Below, one piece after another: positions 13,474 through 21,157 of a stretch of 39,496 nt of DNA. The DNA lies in NCBI GenBank assembly GCA_947627015.1, contig CANQUL010000006.1, forward strand, positions 1 through 39,496, read 5' to 3'. Numbering within the stretch: position 1 is the first letter of the stretch; each line of letters opens with the position of its first letter. Position numbers and translations under genes: made by a program. The notes under the pieces are model-generated. The model saw nothing but the letters and a program-made list of their open reading frames with translations, did not search any database and had not been told where the DNA came from. The DNA comes from an uncultured Clostridia bacterium. GTDB taxonomy: Bacteria; Bacillota; Clostridia; Christensenellales; Borkfalkiaceae.

Positions 13474-14592
13474 ATGAAACACTGTTCGAGGTGCGGCGCA
13501 CGGCTCCCCGAGGAAGCGCGGTTCTGCCCGTCGTGCGGGGCACGGATCGTGACGGCATACGGGATGCAGACGGCAAGCAATCCCGTCCCGCCGCCCGCTT
13601 TCTATCCCGCATTTGCGCCTTCGCCCTATGACTGCTATCTGCCCTTTGTGGCCATGATGACGGCCTTCTGTGCGGGCTGTGCCCTGTCGGCGGGAAGCGC
13701 ACCGCAGCCTGCGCCCCAACCCGCACCCCAACCGATGCCGCAGCCCGTGCCGTCCAATGCGCCCGTCATCGTCTATGCGGGGGCTCCCGCGGCCCTGCCG
13801 CAACTCGCTCCCGCGGCCCCGGTTCAGGCGAAGGAGCCCGACGCGGCCGCGCCTTACAGCGTAAATGAGGCCCCCATGTCCGAAGTCTCCGCCCCGAGAT
13901 CCGCCCAAGCGCAGCCTTCCGAACGCGGAAAGAAGGGGGAGCCCGTCACGGACAGCCGCTTTACGGGCGGCGCCTTTGCGCGGTTCTTCATCGGTCTTGC
14001 GGCGGCCCTTGTCAGTTTGCTCACGCTGGGGCTCGCGTACCCCGCCATGACCTGTTGGCAGCGTCGTTGGGAGGCCCGTCACACCTATATCGACGGCCAT
14101 CGGCTCGAATTCGACGGAAAGGGCGGCCAACTGTTCGGAAAAGTACTGCTCTGGACCTTCCTGTCCGTCATCACGCTCGGCATCTACTTTGTCTTCCGCA
14201 TGCCGCTCAACATGGAGCGCTGGACGGCCAAACACACCCACTTCGCGGACATGCCCCGCTCGGACGAGGACAAGTCCAAGTTCACGGGCAGCGTGTTCGG
14301 CCTCTTCGGGGTCAACTGCGCCGTCAATCTCGTCACGCTCATCACCCTCGGGTTGGGCGTCTGGTGGGGCCAATGCCACAAGAAGCGTTGGTATAAGCGC
14401 CATACCTATATCGACGGCTACGAGCTCGAATTCGACGGGAAGGGGATCCAACTGTTCGGGAAGCAGCTCCTGTGGGGATTCCTCACCCTCATCACGCTCG
14501 GCATCTACTCCTTCTGGCTCGCCAACAACTCCGTCAAGTGGTTCGCAAAGCACACGCACCTCTACACGACGGTCCACAAGGTCGCACGGTAA
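13474..14592 (+). CDS. Zinc-ribbon protein fused to DUF898 (YjgN-like) membrane domain
   Basis: This protein has 372 residues. An N-terminal zinc ribbon CSRCGARLPEEARFCPSCG is followed by a Pro/Ala/Gln linker with a short repeat (PQPAPQPAPQPMPQP). From about residue 165 it is a DUF898-like membrane domain with an internal duplication. RHTYIDGHRLEFDGKG...QLFGK...LLWTFLSVITLGIY and RHTYIDGYELEFDGKG...QLFGK...LLWGFLTLITLGIY are near copies, each followed by a membrane span and W-x-A-KHTH. ATG 13474 follows AAGGAG. The start is identical in style to that of the next gene (MKHCSRCGA). The function of DUF898 is unknown. Control by the divergent XRE gene is likely. Confidence 0.85.
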   Translation: MKHCSRCGARLPEEARFCPSCGARIVTAYGMQTASNPVPPPAFYPAFAPSPYDCYLPFVAMMTAFCAGCALSAGSAPQPAPQPAPQPMPQPVPSNAPVIVYAGAPAALPQLAPAAPVQAKEPDAAAPYSVNEAPMSEVSAPRSAQAQPSERGKKGEPVTDSRFTGGAFARFFIGLAAALVSLLTLGLAYPAMTCWQRRWEARHTYIDGHRLEFDGKGGQLFGKVLLWTFLSVITLGIYFVFRMPLNMERWTAKHTHFADMPRSDEDKSKFTGSVFGLFGVNCAVNLVTLITLGLGVWWGQCHKKRWYKRHTYIDGYELEFDGKGIQLFGKQLLWGFLTLITLGIYSFWLANNSVKWFAKHTHLYTTVHKVAR

Positions 14593-14639
14593 GCGCCCGT
14601 TCGCGGGCTTTGCGGCCCCCATGTCCAAAGGGTTCGGGA

Positions 14640-14677
14640 CGGGTCGGACGGTCTGTCCGGCCCGCCTGTATTTTTTT
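14640..14677 (+). terminator. Intrinsic terminator after the DUF898 gene
   Basis: A 10-bp stem CGGGTCGGAC with one T-G pair (14640-14649 with 14655-14664), a 5-base loop, then GCCTGTA and seven T (14671-14677). The 7-base gap before the T run makes it weaker than the others here. Confidence 0.6.
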
Positions 14678-14688
14678 GCGTAAGGGGC

Positions 14689-14717
14689 TTGACAAACTGC
14701 CTGCTCGGGTGTATCCT
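14689..14717 (+). promoter_or_regulatory. Promoter of zinc-ribbon gene 14753, shared motif
   Basis: TTGACA (14689-14694), 17 bases, TATCCT (14712-14717), with GGGTGTATCCTATA as in the sister promoters. Confidence 0.85.
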
Positions 14718-14752
14718 ATATAAGAGAATCCAACCGAAGAGGAGAAACAAGG

Positions 14753-16963
14753 ATGAAACACTGTTCGAGATGCGGCGCTCCGCTCCGCGATGACGCGCAG
14801 TTCTGTCCGTCGTGCGGGGCACGGATCGTGACAAAACACCCCGTCCAACACCCCGTCCAACACCCCGTCCAGCACGGGGACCCGCAGTCGGGCGCCCTGC
14901 AATACAGCGCACCCCAAAGACCTGCGTCGGCCCGTCCCGCCCCGTCCGCGCGGGAGAATGCCGAACCGCGCAGAGCCGACGTTCCCATGCAGAGCGCAAA
15001 CGGGGAATCGGCCGCAAACGGGCGAGGTATGTCCGTAACGCCGTCGCTGAATTGGCTCTCCCTCCTGCCCGCCACCCTCCTGATCCTGTTCGGCGGACTG
15101 CTGTTTGCCTTCTTCGCCGCACCCGCCGTCAACGCCATTCTCGTCACCATGAACGGCTATTCGCTCTTCCAGGCCGATGTGCCCTACAACGTGCTCGCCT
15201 GCCTCATCGTGGCGGCCGCGGGCGTTGCGGTGCTCACGGGCCTCATCGGGCTCGCCGTTTCCCGAAAGAGCGTTCCCAAGAAGTTCGTGATCTTCGGGGC
15301 GGCCGTCTGCCTCTTCGCCCTTGCCGCCGCCGTCGCCCTGCTCATCTGCATGACGAACGACGCGACGCTCGGCTCCAAGGCGATCGGATGGGGCGTGTAT
15401 GCCCTCATCGTCCTGTCTGTCGTATTCCTTGCCGGGCTCATCGCTTCGGCGATCTTCCTCAAAGAGATGGGCCTCATGTCGGGTTCCGCACCCAAATATC
15501 GGGGAACGGAGTACCGCAGAACGCCCGAAGAGGAGGCGGAAGCCGAGCGCCGCGACCGGGAACGGCAAGAACGTGCGGAGCAGCGCGAAAAGGAAGAGCG
15601 GCGCCTTCAGAAGAAGCTCATTCCCGTCAACATCGTCGTCATTCTGATCGCCCTGACGGCGGGACTGTCCCTCCTGTTTGCGCCCCTCGTCGAGTTCGAC
15701 CTCGGAAAGGCGGGGAGCGCCGCTTTCGAAGTGATGGATACCGTCCTCGAGATCCAGAAGCAGCAGGCCGAAAAGGACCCCGCGGAGCAGCCGTCGGAGC
15801 CCGGGCAGATTTCCCCCGAGGAATACGCGGAGAAGATGATGTCGGCGTTCTCGGGCATTCTCCCCGCCCTCGACGGGATCAAGATCACCGTCTCGACGCA
15901 GACCATCGCCACGTTCGCCTTCTCCTCCGCCCCGTTCGAAGATCTCGTGCGCTCGCTCGTGTCGTGGGTCGACTCCATCTCCGATACCCTCATCGACAGC
16001 ATTGTGCCCGTTGTCATCGACAGCGCCGTCGATGCCATGACCGACATGGGCATGGCGGGCTTGGAAGGCCTGGAGATCGACGGAAAAGAGTATGTGGAGC
16101 GCATCCGCTCGATCGAGAACGCAAAGACGTCGGAGGAGGCCTATGCCATCATCGATGACCTCTGCGACGACGTATTTGCCATGGTCGAACAGGTCGCCTC
16201 CCAACAGAATCCCGAATTCGGTCCCGAAGAGAAGGAGCAGCTGCGCGAACAGTTCAAGACGACCAACACCCTCATAAAGACGCTCTATGACGAGACCGTC
16301 AAGCACAACAACGGGAAGTTCACCATCGAGGCCGCGGTCTGCGTCAACGTCTCCGGCGCGATGTGGGGCGAGACGGACGAAGAGGGGAACATGCACTTCG
16401 AGGCCGTGTACACGACCTATGATACGCTCGTGGAGGCCCTGCTCGAGGAATACGGCGAACAGATGTCGGAATCGTTCAGTCAGGCGATCCGCGATCTCGA
16501 ACAAAACGGCATCCAAATTCCCGTCATTCCCTCCTTGGGCGAGGACGGCGTCCTCGACATAAGCGGGGTATTCCGCATCTTCGCGCTCCTCTCGGGCGTT
16601 CCCGTGTGGCTGCTCGCCGTACAGGCGGGGCTGTGGTTCCTGCTCGCGATCTTCGCCTTCGTGCACCTCTTCCTGCGGAACAAGCGCTTTACGATGTGGT
16701 ACGTCAAGCTGTGGGCGTTCTGGCCCGGACTGCTCCTCTGGGGGCTCCCGACCGCCGCGTTTGCGTTCGGAGGGAACCTCATCGGCATCGTGATGCCCGG
16801 ATTGGGCGCCGAGATGACAAGCGTCGCCGTCAAGGCCATCGCCGGCATGGGCGGTGCGTTCGCCTCCTTTGCGTGGATCAGCCTGCTGTGCTATGGGCTT
16901 CTGTGGCTCGTGTCCATCTTCTGGGCTTTTCCCATCAAGCGGAAGATCCGCATGCTCAAGTAA
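14753..16963 (+). CDS. Large zinc-ribbon polytopic membrane protein
   Basis: This protein has 736 residues. The zinc ribbon CSRCGAPLRDDAQFCPSCG is followed by a short HPVQ tandem repeat (12-base DNA unit, from about 14839) and a disordered linker. Four membrane spans lie between about residues 98 and 240. A charged helical stretch EEEAEAERRDRERQERAEQ follows, probably a cytoplasmic coiled coil. A span near 285-310 leads into a roughly 290-residue domain predicted outside the cell. Three more spans lie from about 600 to the end, closing with KRKIRML. ATG 14753 follows GAGGAG. I do not recognise the extracellular domain. The arrangement suggests an envelope sensor or transporter-like protein, with no evidence for a substrate. 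Confidence 0.75.
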   Translation: MKHCSRCGAPLRDDAQFCPSCGARIVTKHPVQHPVQHPVQHGDPQSGALQYSAPQRPASARPAPSARENAEPRRADVPMQSANGESAANGRGMSVTPSLNWLSLLPATLLILFGGLLFAFFAAPAVNAILVTMNGYSLFQADVPYNVLACLIVAAAGVAVLTGLIGLAVSRKSVPKKFVIFGAAVCLFALAAAVALLICMTNDATLGSKAIGWGVYALIVLSVVFLAGLIASAIFLKEMGLMSGSAPKYRGTEYRRTPEEEAEAERRDRERQERAEQREKEERRLQKKLIPVNIVVILIALTAGLSLLFAPLVEFDLGKAGSAAFEVMDTVLEIQKQQAEKDPAEQPSEPGQISPEEYAEKMMSAFSGILPALDGIKITVSTQTIATFAFSSAPFEDLVRSLVSWVDSISDTLIDSIVPVVIDSAVDAMTDMGMAGLEGLEIDGKEYVERIRSIENAKTSEEAYAIIDDLCDDVFAMVEQVASQQNPEFGPEEKEQLREQFKTTNTLIKTLYDETVKHNNGKFTIEAAVCVNVSGAMWGETDEEGNMHFEAVYTTYDTLVEALLEEYGEQMSESFSQAIRDLEQNGIQIPVIPSLGEDGVLDISGVFRIFALLSGVPVWLLAVQAGLWFLLAIFAFVHLFLRNKRFTMWYVKLWAFWPGLLLWGLPTAAFAFGGNLIGIVMPGLGAEMTSVAVKAIAGMGGAFASFAWISLLCYGLLWLVSIFWAFPIKRKIRMLK

Positions 16964-17001
16964 GAGACAGGTCCCTTTCGGGGGCCATCGGAAATGCTTT
17001 G

Positions 17002-17033
17002 AGAGCCGAGACAGTCCGTCCCGGCTCTTTTTT
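17002..17033 (+). terminator. Intrinsic terminator after gene 14753
   Basis: AGAGCCG (17002-17008) pairs with CGGCTCT (17022-17028), with an inner GAC/GTC stem past one mismatch, then TTTTT. Confidence 0.8.
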
Positions 17034-17087
17034 CGGGAAACAATGAAGGAAATGATAAAATCTTTTCATGTTTTTTTCCGAGAAGGC

Positions 17088-17116
17088 TTGACAATTCGTC
17101 GAATTGGGTGTATTCT
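17088..17116 (+). promoter_or_regulatory. Promoter of zinc-ribbon gene 17153, shared motif
   Basis: TTGACA (17088-17093), 17 bases, TATTCT (17111-17116), with the block GGGTGTATTCTATA. Confidence 0.85.
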
Positions 17117-17152
17117 ATATATAACCACAAAAACCGATAAGGAGTAATCAAT

Positions 17153-17845
17153 ATGGCACATTGTTCCAAGTGCGGCACACCGTTGCCGAACGGCGCGGGC
17201 TTTTGCCCTACCTGCGGTGCCCGGATCGTCGCGGCGCCCCAGCAGCCTCAGCAGCCCTACTACCCTCAGCCCCAGTACGGTTATCAGCCCCAGCAGCCCT
17301 ACTATCCGCAACCTCAGTACGGCTACCAGCCCCAGCCTTACTATCCGCAGCCGTATTATCAGCAGCCCTATGATATGTACAGCATGTATATGCCCTACTA
17401 TCTCATGACGGTTGCGATGATCAACGCGATGAACGGCAATGCGCAGATGCCCGCGGCTCCCGCAGCGCTTCCCTATCCGCAGCAGCCCGCCGAACAGCAG
17501 GCAGAGGCCATCGCCGTCGAAGAGGACGGCACGCCCGCCGCTGCGTATGAGTATGCCGAGGCCGAAGCCAAAGCGAAGCCCAAGAAGAAGGGCCGTGTCA
17601 ATGTATGTGCCGTGATCGGTTACATCCTTTCCTTCTTGCTTCCTCCCATCGGGCTCATCCTGTCCATCATCGGCCTTGCGCTCTCCAAGAAGTATGAGAA
17701 CAAGAGCGGCAGAGAAGTTGCCATCGCCGGCATCATCATCGGCATCGTCATGACCATCGCGGCGGCGGCGCTCGTCTATCTGTTCTGGGGCGACATCGTC
17801 AAGCTCCTGCCCTTCCTTGCAGCCAAGACTCCCGCGGCAAAATAA
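17153..17845 (+). CDS. Zinc-ribbon membrane protein with Tyr/Pro/Gln repeats, DUF4190-like
   Basis: This protein has 230 residues. The zinc ribbon CSKCGTPLPNGAGFCPTCG is followed by a repeat region of PQQPYYPQPQYGYQ units (about residues 27-75). A linker with acidic residues comes next, then two membrane spans in the DUF4190-like pattern (GYILSFLLPPIGLILSIIGLALSKKYENKSGREVAIAGIIIGIV, with the spans about 154-175 and 188-215). The membrane part is nearly the same as in the gene at 11108, including SKKY between the spans, so the two arose by duplication while the repeat regions diverged. GGAG precedes ATG 17153. The function is unknown. Confidence 0.8.
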   Translation: MAHCSKCGTPLPNGAGFCPTCGARIVAAPQQPQQPYYPQPQYGYQPQQPYYPQPQYGYQPQPYYPQPYYQQPYDMYSMYMPYYLMTVAMINAMNGNAQMPAAPAALPYPQQPAEQQAEAIAVEEDGTPAAAYEYAEAEAKAKPKKKGRVNVCAVIGYILSFLLPPIGLILSIIGLALSKKYENKSGREVAIAGIIIGIVMTIAAAALVYLFWGDIVKLLPFLAAKTPAAK

Positions 17846-17883
17846 CCTTCGGGGCCTCTGCGGAGTGCAACCATTATGAAAAC

Positions 17884-17918
17884 AAAGCGGTTTGACCGAG
17901 CGTCAAGCCGCTTTTTTT
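17884..17918 (+). terminator. Intrinsic terminator after gene 17153
   Basis: A 13-bp stem with one wobble (17884-17896 with 17902-17914), loop CGAGC, then a T run. Confidence 0.92.
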
Positions 17919-17939
17919 GTCGGGGATCGGGGGGCCGAG

Positions 17940-18215
17940 GGATAACCCCCTTGCGTCCCTTTTAGGGTTGCAAAACACCCCCTTGCTGTCCCTTTTAGGG
18001 AAAGTACCCCGAGCAGAGCGAGGGGGGAAAGGGTTTAACCCCTCACCGCCCTACGGGCGGAGCTCCCCTGCAAGGGGCGCCGAGACACCCCCTCCGTCTC
18101 GGCTATGCCTCGACAGCTCCTCCTCAAGGGGCAGCCGAGGGGGTTGCGTCATCCTGCCCCGACCGAGGTTTCTATTGTAGTCCAAGGTCGGCACGAGCCG
18201 AAGGCGAAGTAGCGT
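17940..18215 (+). repeat. Mosaic of intergenic repeat modules, copy 4
   Basis: This gene-free gap contains two TCCC-TTTTA-GGG units; a tandem-GA hairpin CCCC-GA-GC-AGA-GC-GA-GGGG (18007-18025); GGGTTTAACCC; CCGCCC-TAC-GGGCGG; CCCCTGCAAGGGG; a CCCCCTC...GAGGGGG arm pair; and module M-d (18159-18211, stem CCGACC/GGTCGG). The order agrees with 7303-7512, so these two gaps share a sub-family. Confidence 0.85.
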
Positions 18216-18269
18216 AGCGAACTATCCCGAGGCACAAAGTCCGATTCCGCGGCAGGGTCCCTCAAACAC

Positions 18270-18298
18270 TTGACACACCGCGGCAAATGTAGTACAAT
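18270..18298 (+). promoter_or_regulatory. Promoter of the isochorismatase-family gene
   Basis: TTGACA (18270-18275), 17 bases, TACAAT (18293-18298). Confidence 0.88.
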
Positions 18299-18318
18299 AC
18301 CCTCAAAAGGAGACGATC

Positions 18319-18876
18319 ATGGAACAGAAAAAAGCGGCGATCCTCGTCATCGACATGCTCAACGATTTCATCGGCGGCGCGCTCAAATGCGAACGGGCGG
18401 AGGCCATCGTGTCCGAAACGGCCCGCCTTCTCAAGGGCGCGAGAAGGGCCCATGTGCCCGTCATCTTTACCAACGACGCGCACCTCAAGGGCGTGGACCA
18501 TGAGCTTGCGCTGTGGGGCGAACACGCCATGGCAGGCACCGAGGGCGCAAAGATCACGCCCGCGCTCGGTCCCGAAGAGGGCGACTATGTGGTGGAAAAG
18601 CGCCGCTATTCGGCCTTCTTCCACACCGGCCTCGACCCGCTCCTCCGCGAACTCGGCACGGAAACCGTCATCCTTGCGGGCATTCAGGCGCACATCTGCG
18701 TGCAGCATACGGCTGCCGACGCCTATTTCCGCGGCTACGACGTCGTCCTCGCCGACGGGCTCATCGAAGCCTTCACGGAGGAGCTTCTCACCACGTCCAT
18801 GGGGTACATGTCCGAGATGTACGGTGCAAAACGGATGTCCGTGGACGCCATTCTCAAGACGTACTGCGCGCGGTGA
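18319..18876 (+). CDS. Isochorismatase-family cysteine hydrolase
   Basis: This cytoplasmic hydrolase of the isochorismatase/nicotinamidase fold has 185 residues. The catalytic triad is visible: Asp12 in VIDMLNDF, Lys94 in VVEKRRYSAF and Cys127 in GIQAHICVQHTAADAYFRGY. The cis-peptide region before the Cys is also typical. The natural substrate in this family may be nicotinamide, isochorismate, ureidoacrylate or another amide, and the sequence does not decide. No NAD salvage gene is adjacent. The next gene, an acyltransferase, begins 4 bases after the stop, so the two are translated from one message. Confidence 0.9.
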   Translation: MEQKKAAILVIDMLNDFIGGALKCERAEAIVSETARLLKGARRAHVPVIFTNDAHLKGVDHELALWGEHAMAGTEGAKITPALGPEEGDYVVEKRRYSAFFHTGLDPLLRELGTETVILAGIQAHICVQHTAADAYFRGYDVVLADGLIEAFTEELLTTSMGYMSEMYGAKRMSVDAILKTYCAR

Positions 18877-18880
18877 CGGC

Positions 18881-19705
18881 ATGAAGCGTACGACGGAAGA
18901 GAAGAAGCGGGGCATTCAGGATGTCCTCGAGGGATACCGCCGCTTCGATTACGATTATATTGCATTCGGAACCAATTGGACCGTGCCGCAGGGCGACTAC
19001 CGCTACCGTCAGCCGTGGTACGAGCGTATCGCCACGGGCTTCTGGCGGACGATGATGGCCATCCTTGCGCCGCCCTTCATCCGCATTCTGTACGGGACAC
19101 GGACGGTGGGACGGGAAAATCTCCGCGCCGTAAAGGGGGGAGCCATCTCCGTCTGCAACCACTTCAACTACCTCGACACCCTCTTCGTGCGCGACGCGGT
19201 GGGGCACTTCCGATCCTTCCACACCATGGCCCCGTGGAACAACAAGCGCGGCCTCGGCGGGCACATCATCCGCCATGCGGGCATGTGGCCGTTGAGCTCC
19301 AATCTCGCCGCCAACAAGAACCTCATGCGCGAGATGAAACGCCGTCTCGACCGGGGCGCCGTCATCAACTTCTATGCCGAACAGGCCATGTGGGGCAACT
19401 ACCAAAAGCCCCGTCCCATGAAGGAGGGAGCCTTCCATTACGCCGTCCGCTTCGGGGTGCCCGTCGTGCCCGTTTTCTGCACGTTCGACCGCAACAAGCG
19501 GGGGCATGTCCGAAAGCTGCGCATTCATATCCTGCCCGCGGTTTATCCCGACGAGGCCCTTTCGCCCAAGGAACGCGCCAACGACATGCGCAGGAAGGCC
19601 GAGGACGAATGGCGCCGCTGCTACGAGGAGGCCTACGGCCGTCCGCTCGAATATCTTCCCGACCGCAGAAAGGGCCGCGGCGAAGAAGCGGAGCACGGGG
19701 ATTGA
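18881..19705 (+). CDS. PlsC-like 1-acyl-glycerol-3-phosphate acyltransferase
   Basis: This 274-residue protein belongs to the glycerolipid acyltransferase family, which moves an acyl chain onto lysophosphatidate or a related acceptor at the membrane. The catalytic HX4D is CNHFNYLDT (His94, Asp99). The acceptor-binding block corresponding to FPEGT reads NFYAEQAMWG (Glu167). The VPVVPVFCTF strand follows, as in PlsC. A hydrophobic stretch (about 55-70) may anchor it. Start ATG 18881 sits 4 bases after the upstream stop with only a weak GGTGA, pointing to translational coupling. The loss of the canonical FPEGT means the acceptor may differ from that of housekeeping PlsC. The basic C-terminus is extra. 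Confidence 0.82.
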   Translation: MKRTTEEKKRGIQDVLEGYRRFDYDYIAFGTNWTVPQGDYRYRQPWYERIATGFWRTMMAILAPPFIRILYGTRTVGRENLRAVKGGAISVCNHFNYLDTLFVRDAVGHFRSFHTMAPWNNKRGLGGHIIRHAGMWPLSSNLAANKNLMREMKRRLDRGAVINFYAEQAMWGNYQKPRPMKEGAFHYAVRFGVPVVPVFCTFDRNKRGHVRKLRIHILPAVYPDEALSPKERANDMRRKAEDEWRRCYEEAYGRPLEYLPDRRKGRGEEAEHGD

Positions 19706-19708
19706 CGC

Positions 19709-19823
19709 AAAAAAAGGGGGATCCACACGGCCCCCGAAATTCAAACAAACGACAAAAAAGGGGACCCCATGTCCCCGAAACCGAAAAAAATCGGCACAAA
19801 AAAGGGGAGGCGCGGGCCTCCCC
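19709..19823 (-). terminator. Three tandem minus-strand terminators after the glycosyltransferase
   Basis: Read on the minus strand, three G/C stems each run into six or seven T: GCCTCCCC/GGGGAGGC (19816-19823 with 19804-19811, T run 19803-19798); GGGGAC/GTCCCC (19776-19771 with 19765-19760, T run to 19754); GGGGG/CCCCC (19735-19731 with 19720-19716, T run to 19709). The AAAAAAGGGG unit therefore recurs three times about 45 bases apart. The first hairpin, followed by CTTT, may also slow plus-strand transcription. Confidence 0.75.
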
Positions 19824-19835
19824 CTTTCCGTATGT

Positions 19836-21131
19836 TTATTTGTCCTTGTCTTTCTTGTCGCCGTCGCCGTAATCGATACGCTCGGTGTGCTTCCAATCGG
19901 GCAGGCGGTCGGTGTAGACGGCCCAACCGCTCTGCAGATACAGGGGAATGTACTCGAGCAGGAAGAAGGGATTGTAGAGCAGCATGCGCATGCGGTCTCC
20001 GAAGCGCATCCCGCGGAAGGTCGTGCCGCAGGCGAACATCGCGAGCACGCTGTACAGAAAGAGCAGGATGTATAGGACGAAGAAGGGCAGGGCGGTCAGG
20101 TAGATGAATGCGATGGCCGCGGGCTGCCATTCCCCCGCGCACAGACGGACGGCGGTCAGCGCAATGCCGCCCACCATGGCGACGGCCGTCGACACGGCGA
20201 ACAGGAGGAGCGGAAAGATGCCGAAGAAGTATTCGAATTCCCCCGCGTTGAAGTATCCGCGCGTGCGGGCCTGTTCCCGGATGCGGTCATGGTACTTCTT
20301 GTCGCATTGCTTGTAGCCCGTGAGCCAGCGCAGGCGCCGTGTGTAGTTCTCCGCATGGCCGAGCGCTTCCTCCGTGTAAAGCTCCGCATAGGGATAGAAC
20401 ATGGACCGGTAGCCCTTGAGAAGGGAATCGAGCTTGAGCTCGTAGTCCTCGGTGAGGGTGCGGTAGGGCCATCCGCCCAAATCTTCGATGAGGCGGCGGC
20501 GGACCATCATGCCCTGTCCGCACATGTTGAGAGGCATCGCGTGACGCATGCGGAACCGGTTGCCGAGGTCGTCGAGGATGGGCCATGTCAGCGTGGAACA
20601 GTCCGACCAGATGTCGTGCCGTCCGCCGAGCAGGTTCTTGGAATGCTTGCGGGTGAGATAGATGTCGAAGTCGGCCTCGAGCGCGTTGTTGAGTTCGGCA
20701 ATGTAGTTGCGGTCGAGCACGGCGTCGGCGTCGACGATGACAAAGGCGTCGTACCCCGTCCGCTCCGCCTCGGTGAGGGCCTTGAAGTAGCCGTCGAGCG
20801 CGTCTCCCTTGCAGGTCTGGGAGGGCACCACATAGACGCGCGCTCCCATCGCCGTCGCCATGGGAATGGTCGGGTCGTCGGCGTCCTTCACGATGACGTT
20901 GACGGTGAAGAACGCGCGGTCGTACGTCTGCTGTGCGAGGGAGGCAAAGAGGTCGCCGATCACCTTGCTCTCGTCGCGGGCGGGAATGATGACCGAGATC
21001 TTGCGTTTGGCACTCGCCTTGAGATGCGGTTCGCGCTTAAAGGCATAGCGGAAGCCGATCAGTTTGGGCAGATATAAGAGAACGGCAAGCACCGAAAAGG
21101 CAATGTAGCCGAGCATCAGCCATTCGAACAC
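19836..21131 (-). CDS. Membrane glycosyltransferase family 2 (processive type)
   Basis: This 431-residue polytopic enzyme transfers sugar from a nucleotide sugar at the inner membrane face. One N-terminal span (about 5-22) precedes the GT-A domain, with ISVIIPARDE, the DxD motif VIVDADAVLD (Asp134 and Asp136), the acceptor motif TLTEDYEL (Glu228, Asp229) and RRLRW (266-269), a Q/RxxRW-type motif of cellulose-synthase-like enzymes. Three to four spans follow in 285-400. The C-terminus is charged (GDKKDKDK). Product and sugar are unknown; beta-linked exopolysaccharide or glycolipid would be typical. AAGGAGG lies before ATG 21131, and the promoter is at 21158-21186. It converges on the acyltransferase gene, with tandem terminators between. 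Confidence 0.88.
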   Translation of the reverse strand: MFEWLMLGYIAFSVLAVLLYLPKLIGFRYAFKREPHLKASAKRKISVIIPARDESKVIGDLFASLAQQTYDRAFFTVNVIVKDADDPTIPMATAMGARVYVVPSQTCKGDALDGYFKALTEAERTGYDAFVIVDADAVLDRNYIAELNNALEADFDIYLTRKHSKNLLGGRHDIWSDCSTLTWPILDDLGNRFRMRHAMPLNMCGQGMMVRRRLIEDLGGWPYRTLTEDYELKLDSLLKGYRSMFYPYAELYTEEALGHAENYTRRLRWLTGYKQCDKKYHDRIREQARTRGYFNAGEFEYFFGIFPLLLFAVSTAVAMVGGIALTAVRLCAGEWQPAAIAFIYLTALPFFVLYILLFLYSVLAMFACGTTFRGMRFGDRMRMLLYNPFFLLEYIPLYLQSGWAVYTDRLPDWKHTERIDYGDGDKKDKDK

Positions 21132-21157
21132 CGCAGCTTCCTCCTTGGTTTTTTCCT

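Noticed and set aside
14839-14875. 12-base tandem repeat as a possible CRISPR or VNTR regulator
   Set aside because: It is three to four copies in frame coding HPVQ inside the zinc-ribbon linker, with no spacers. It is protein low complexity only.
14534-16666. Antisense frame (710 codons) opposite the zinc-ribbon gene 14753
   Set aside because: It is a shadow frame without initiation signals. The sense frame has the conserved ribbon and the shared promoter.
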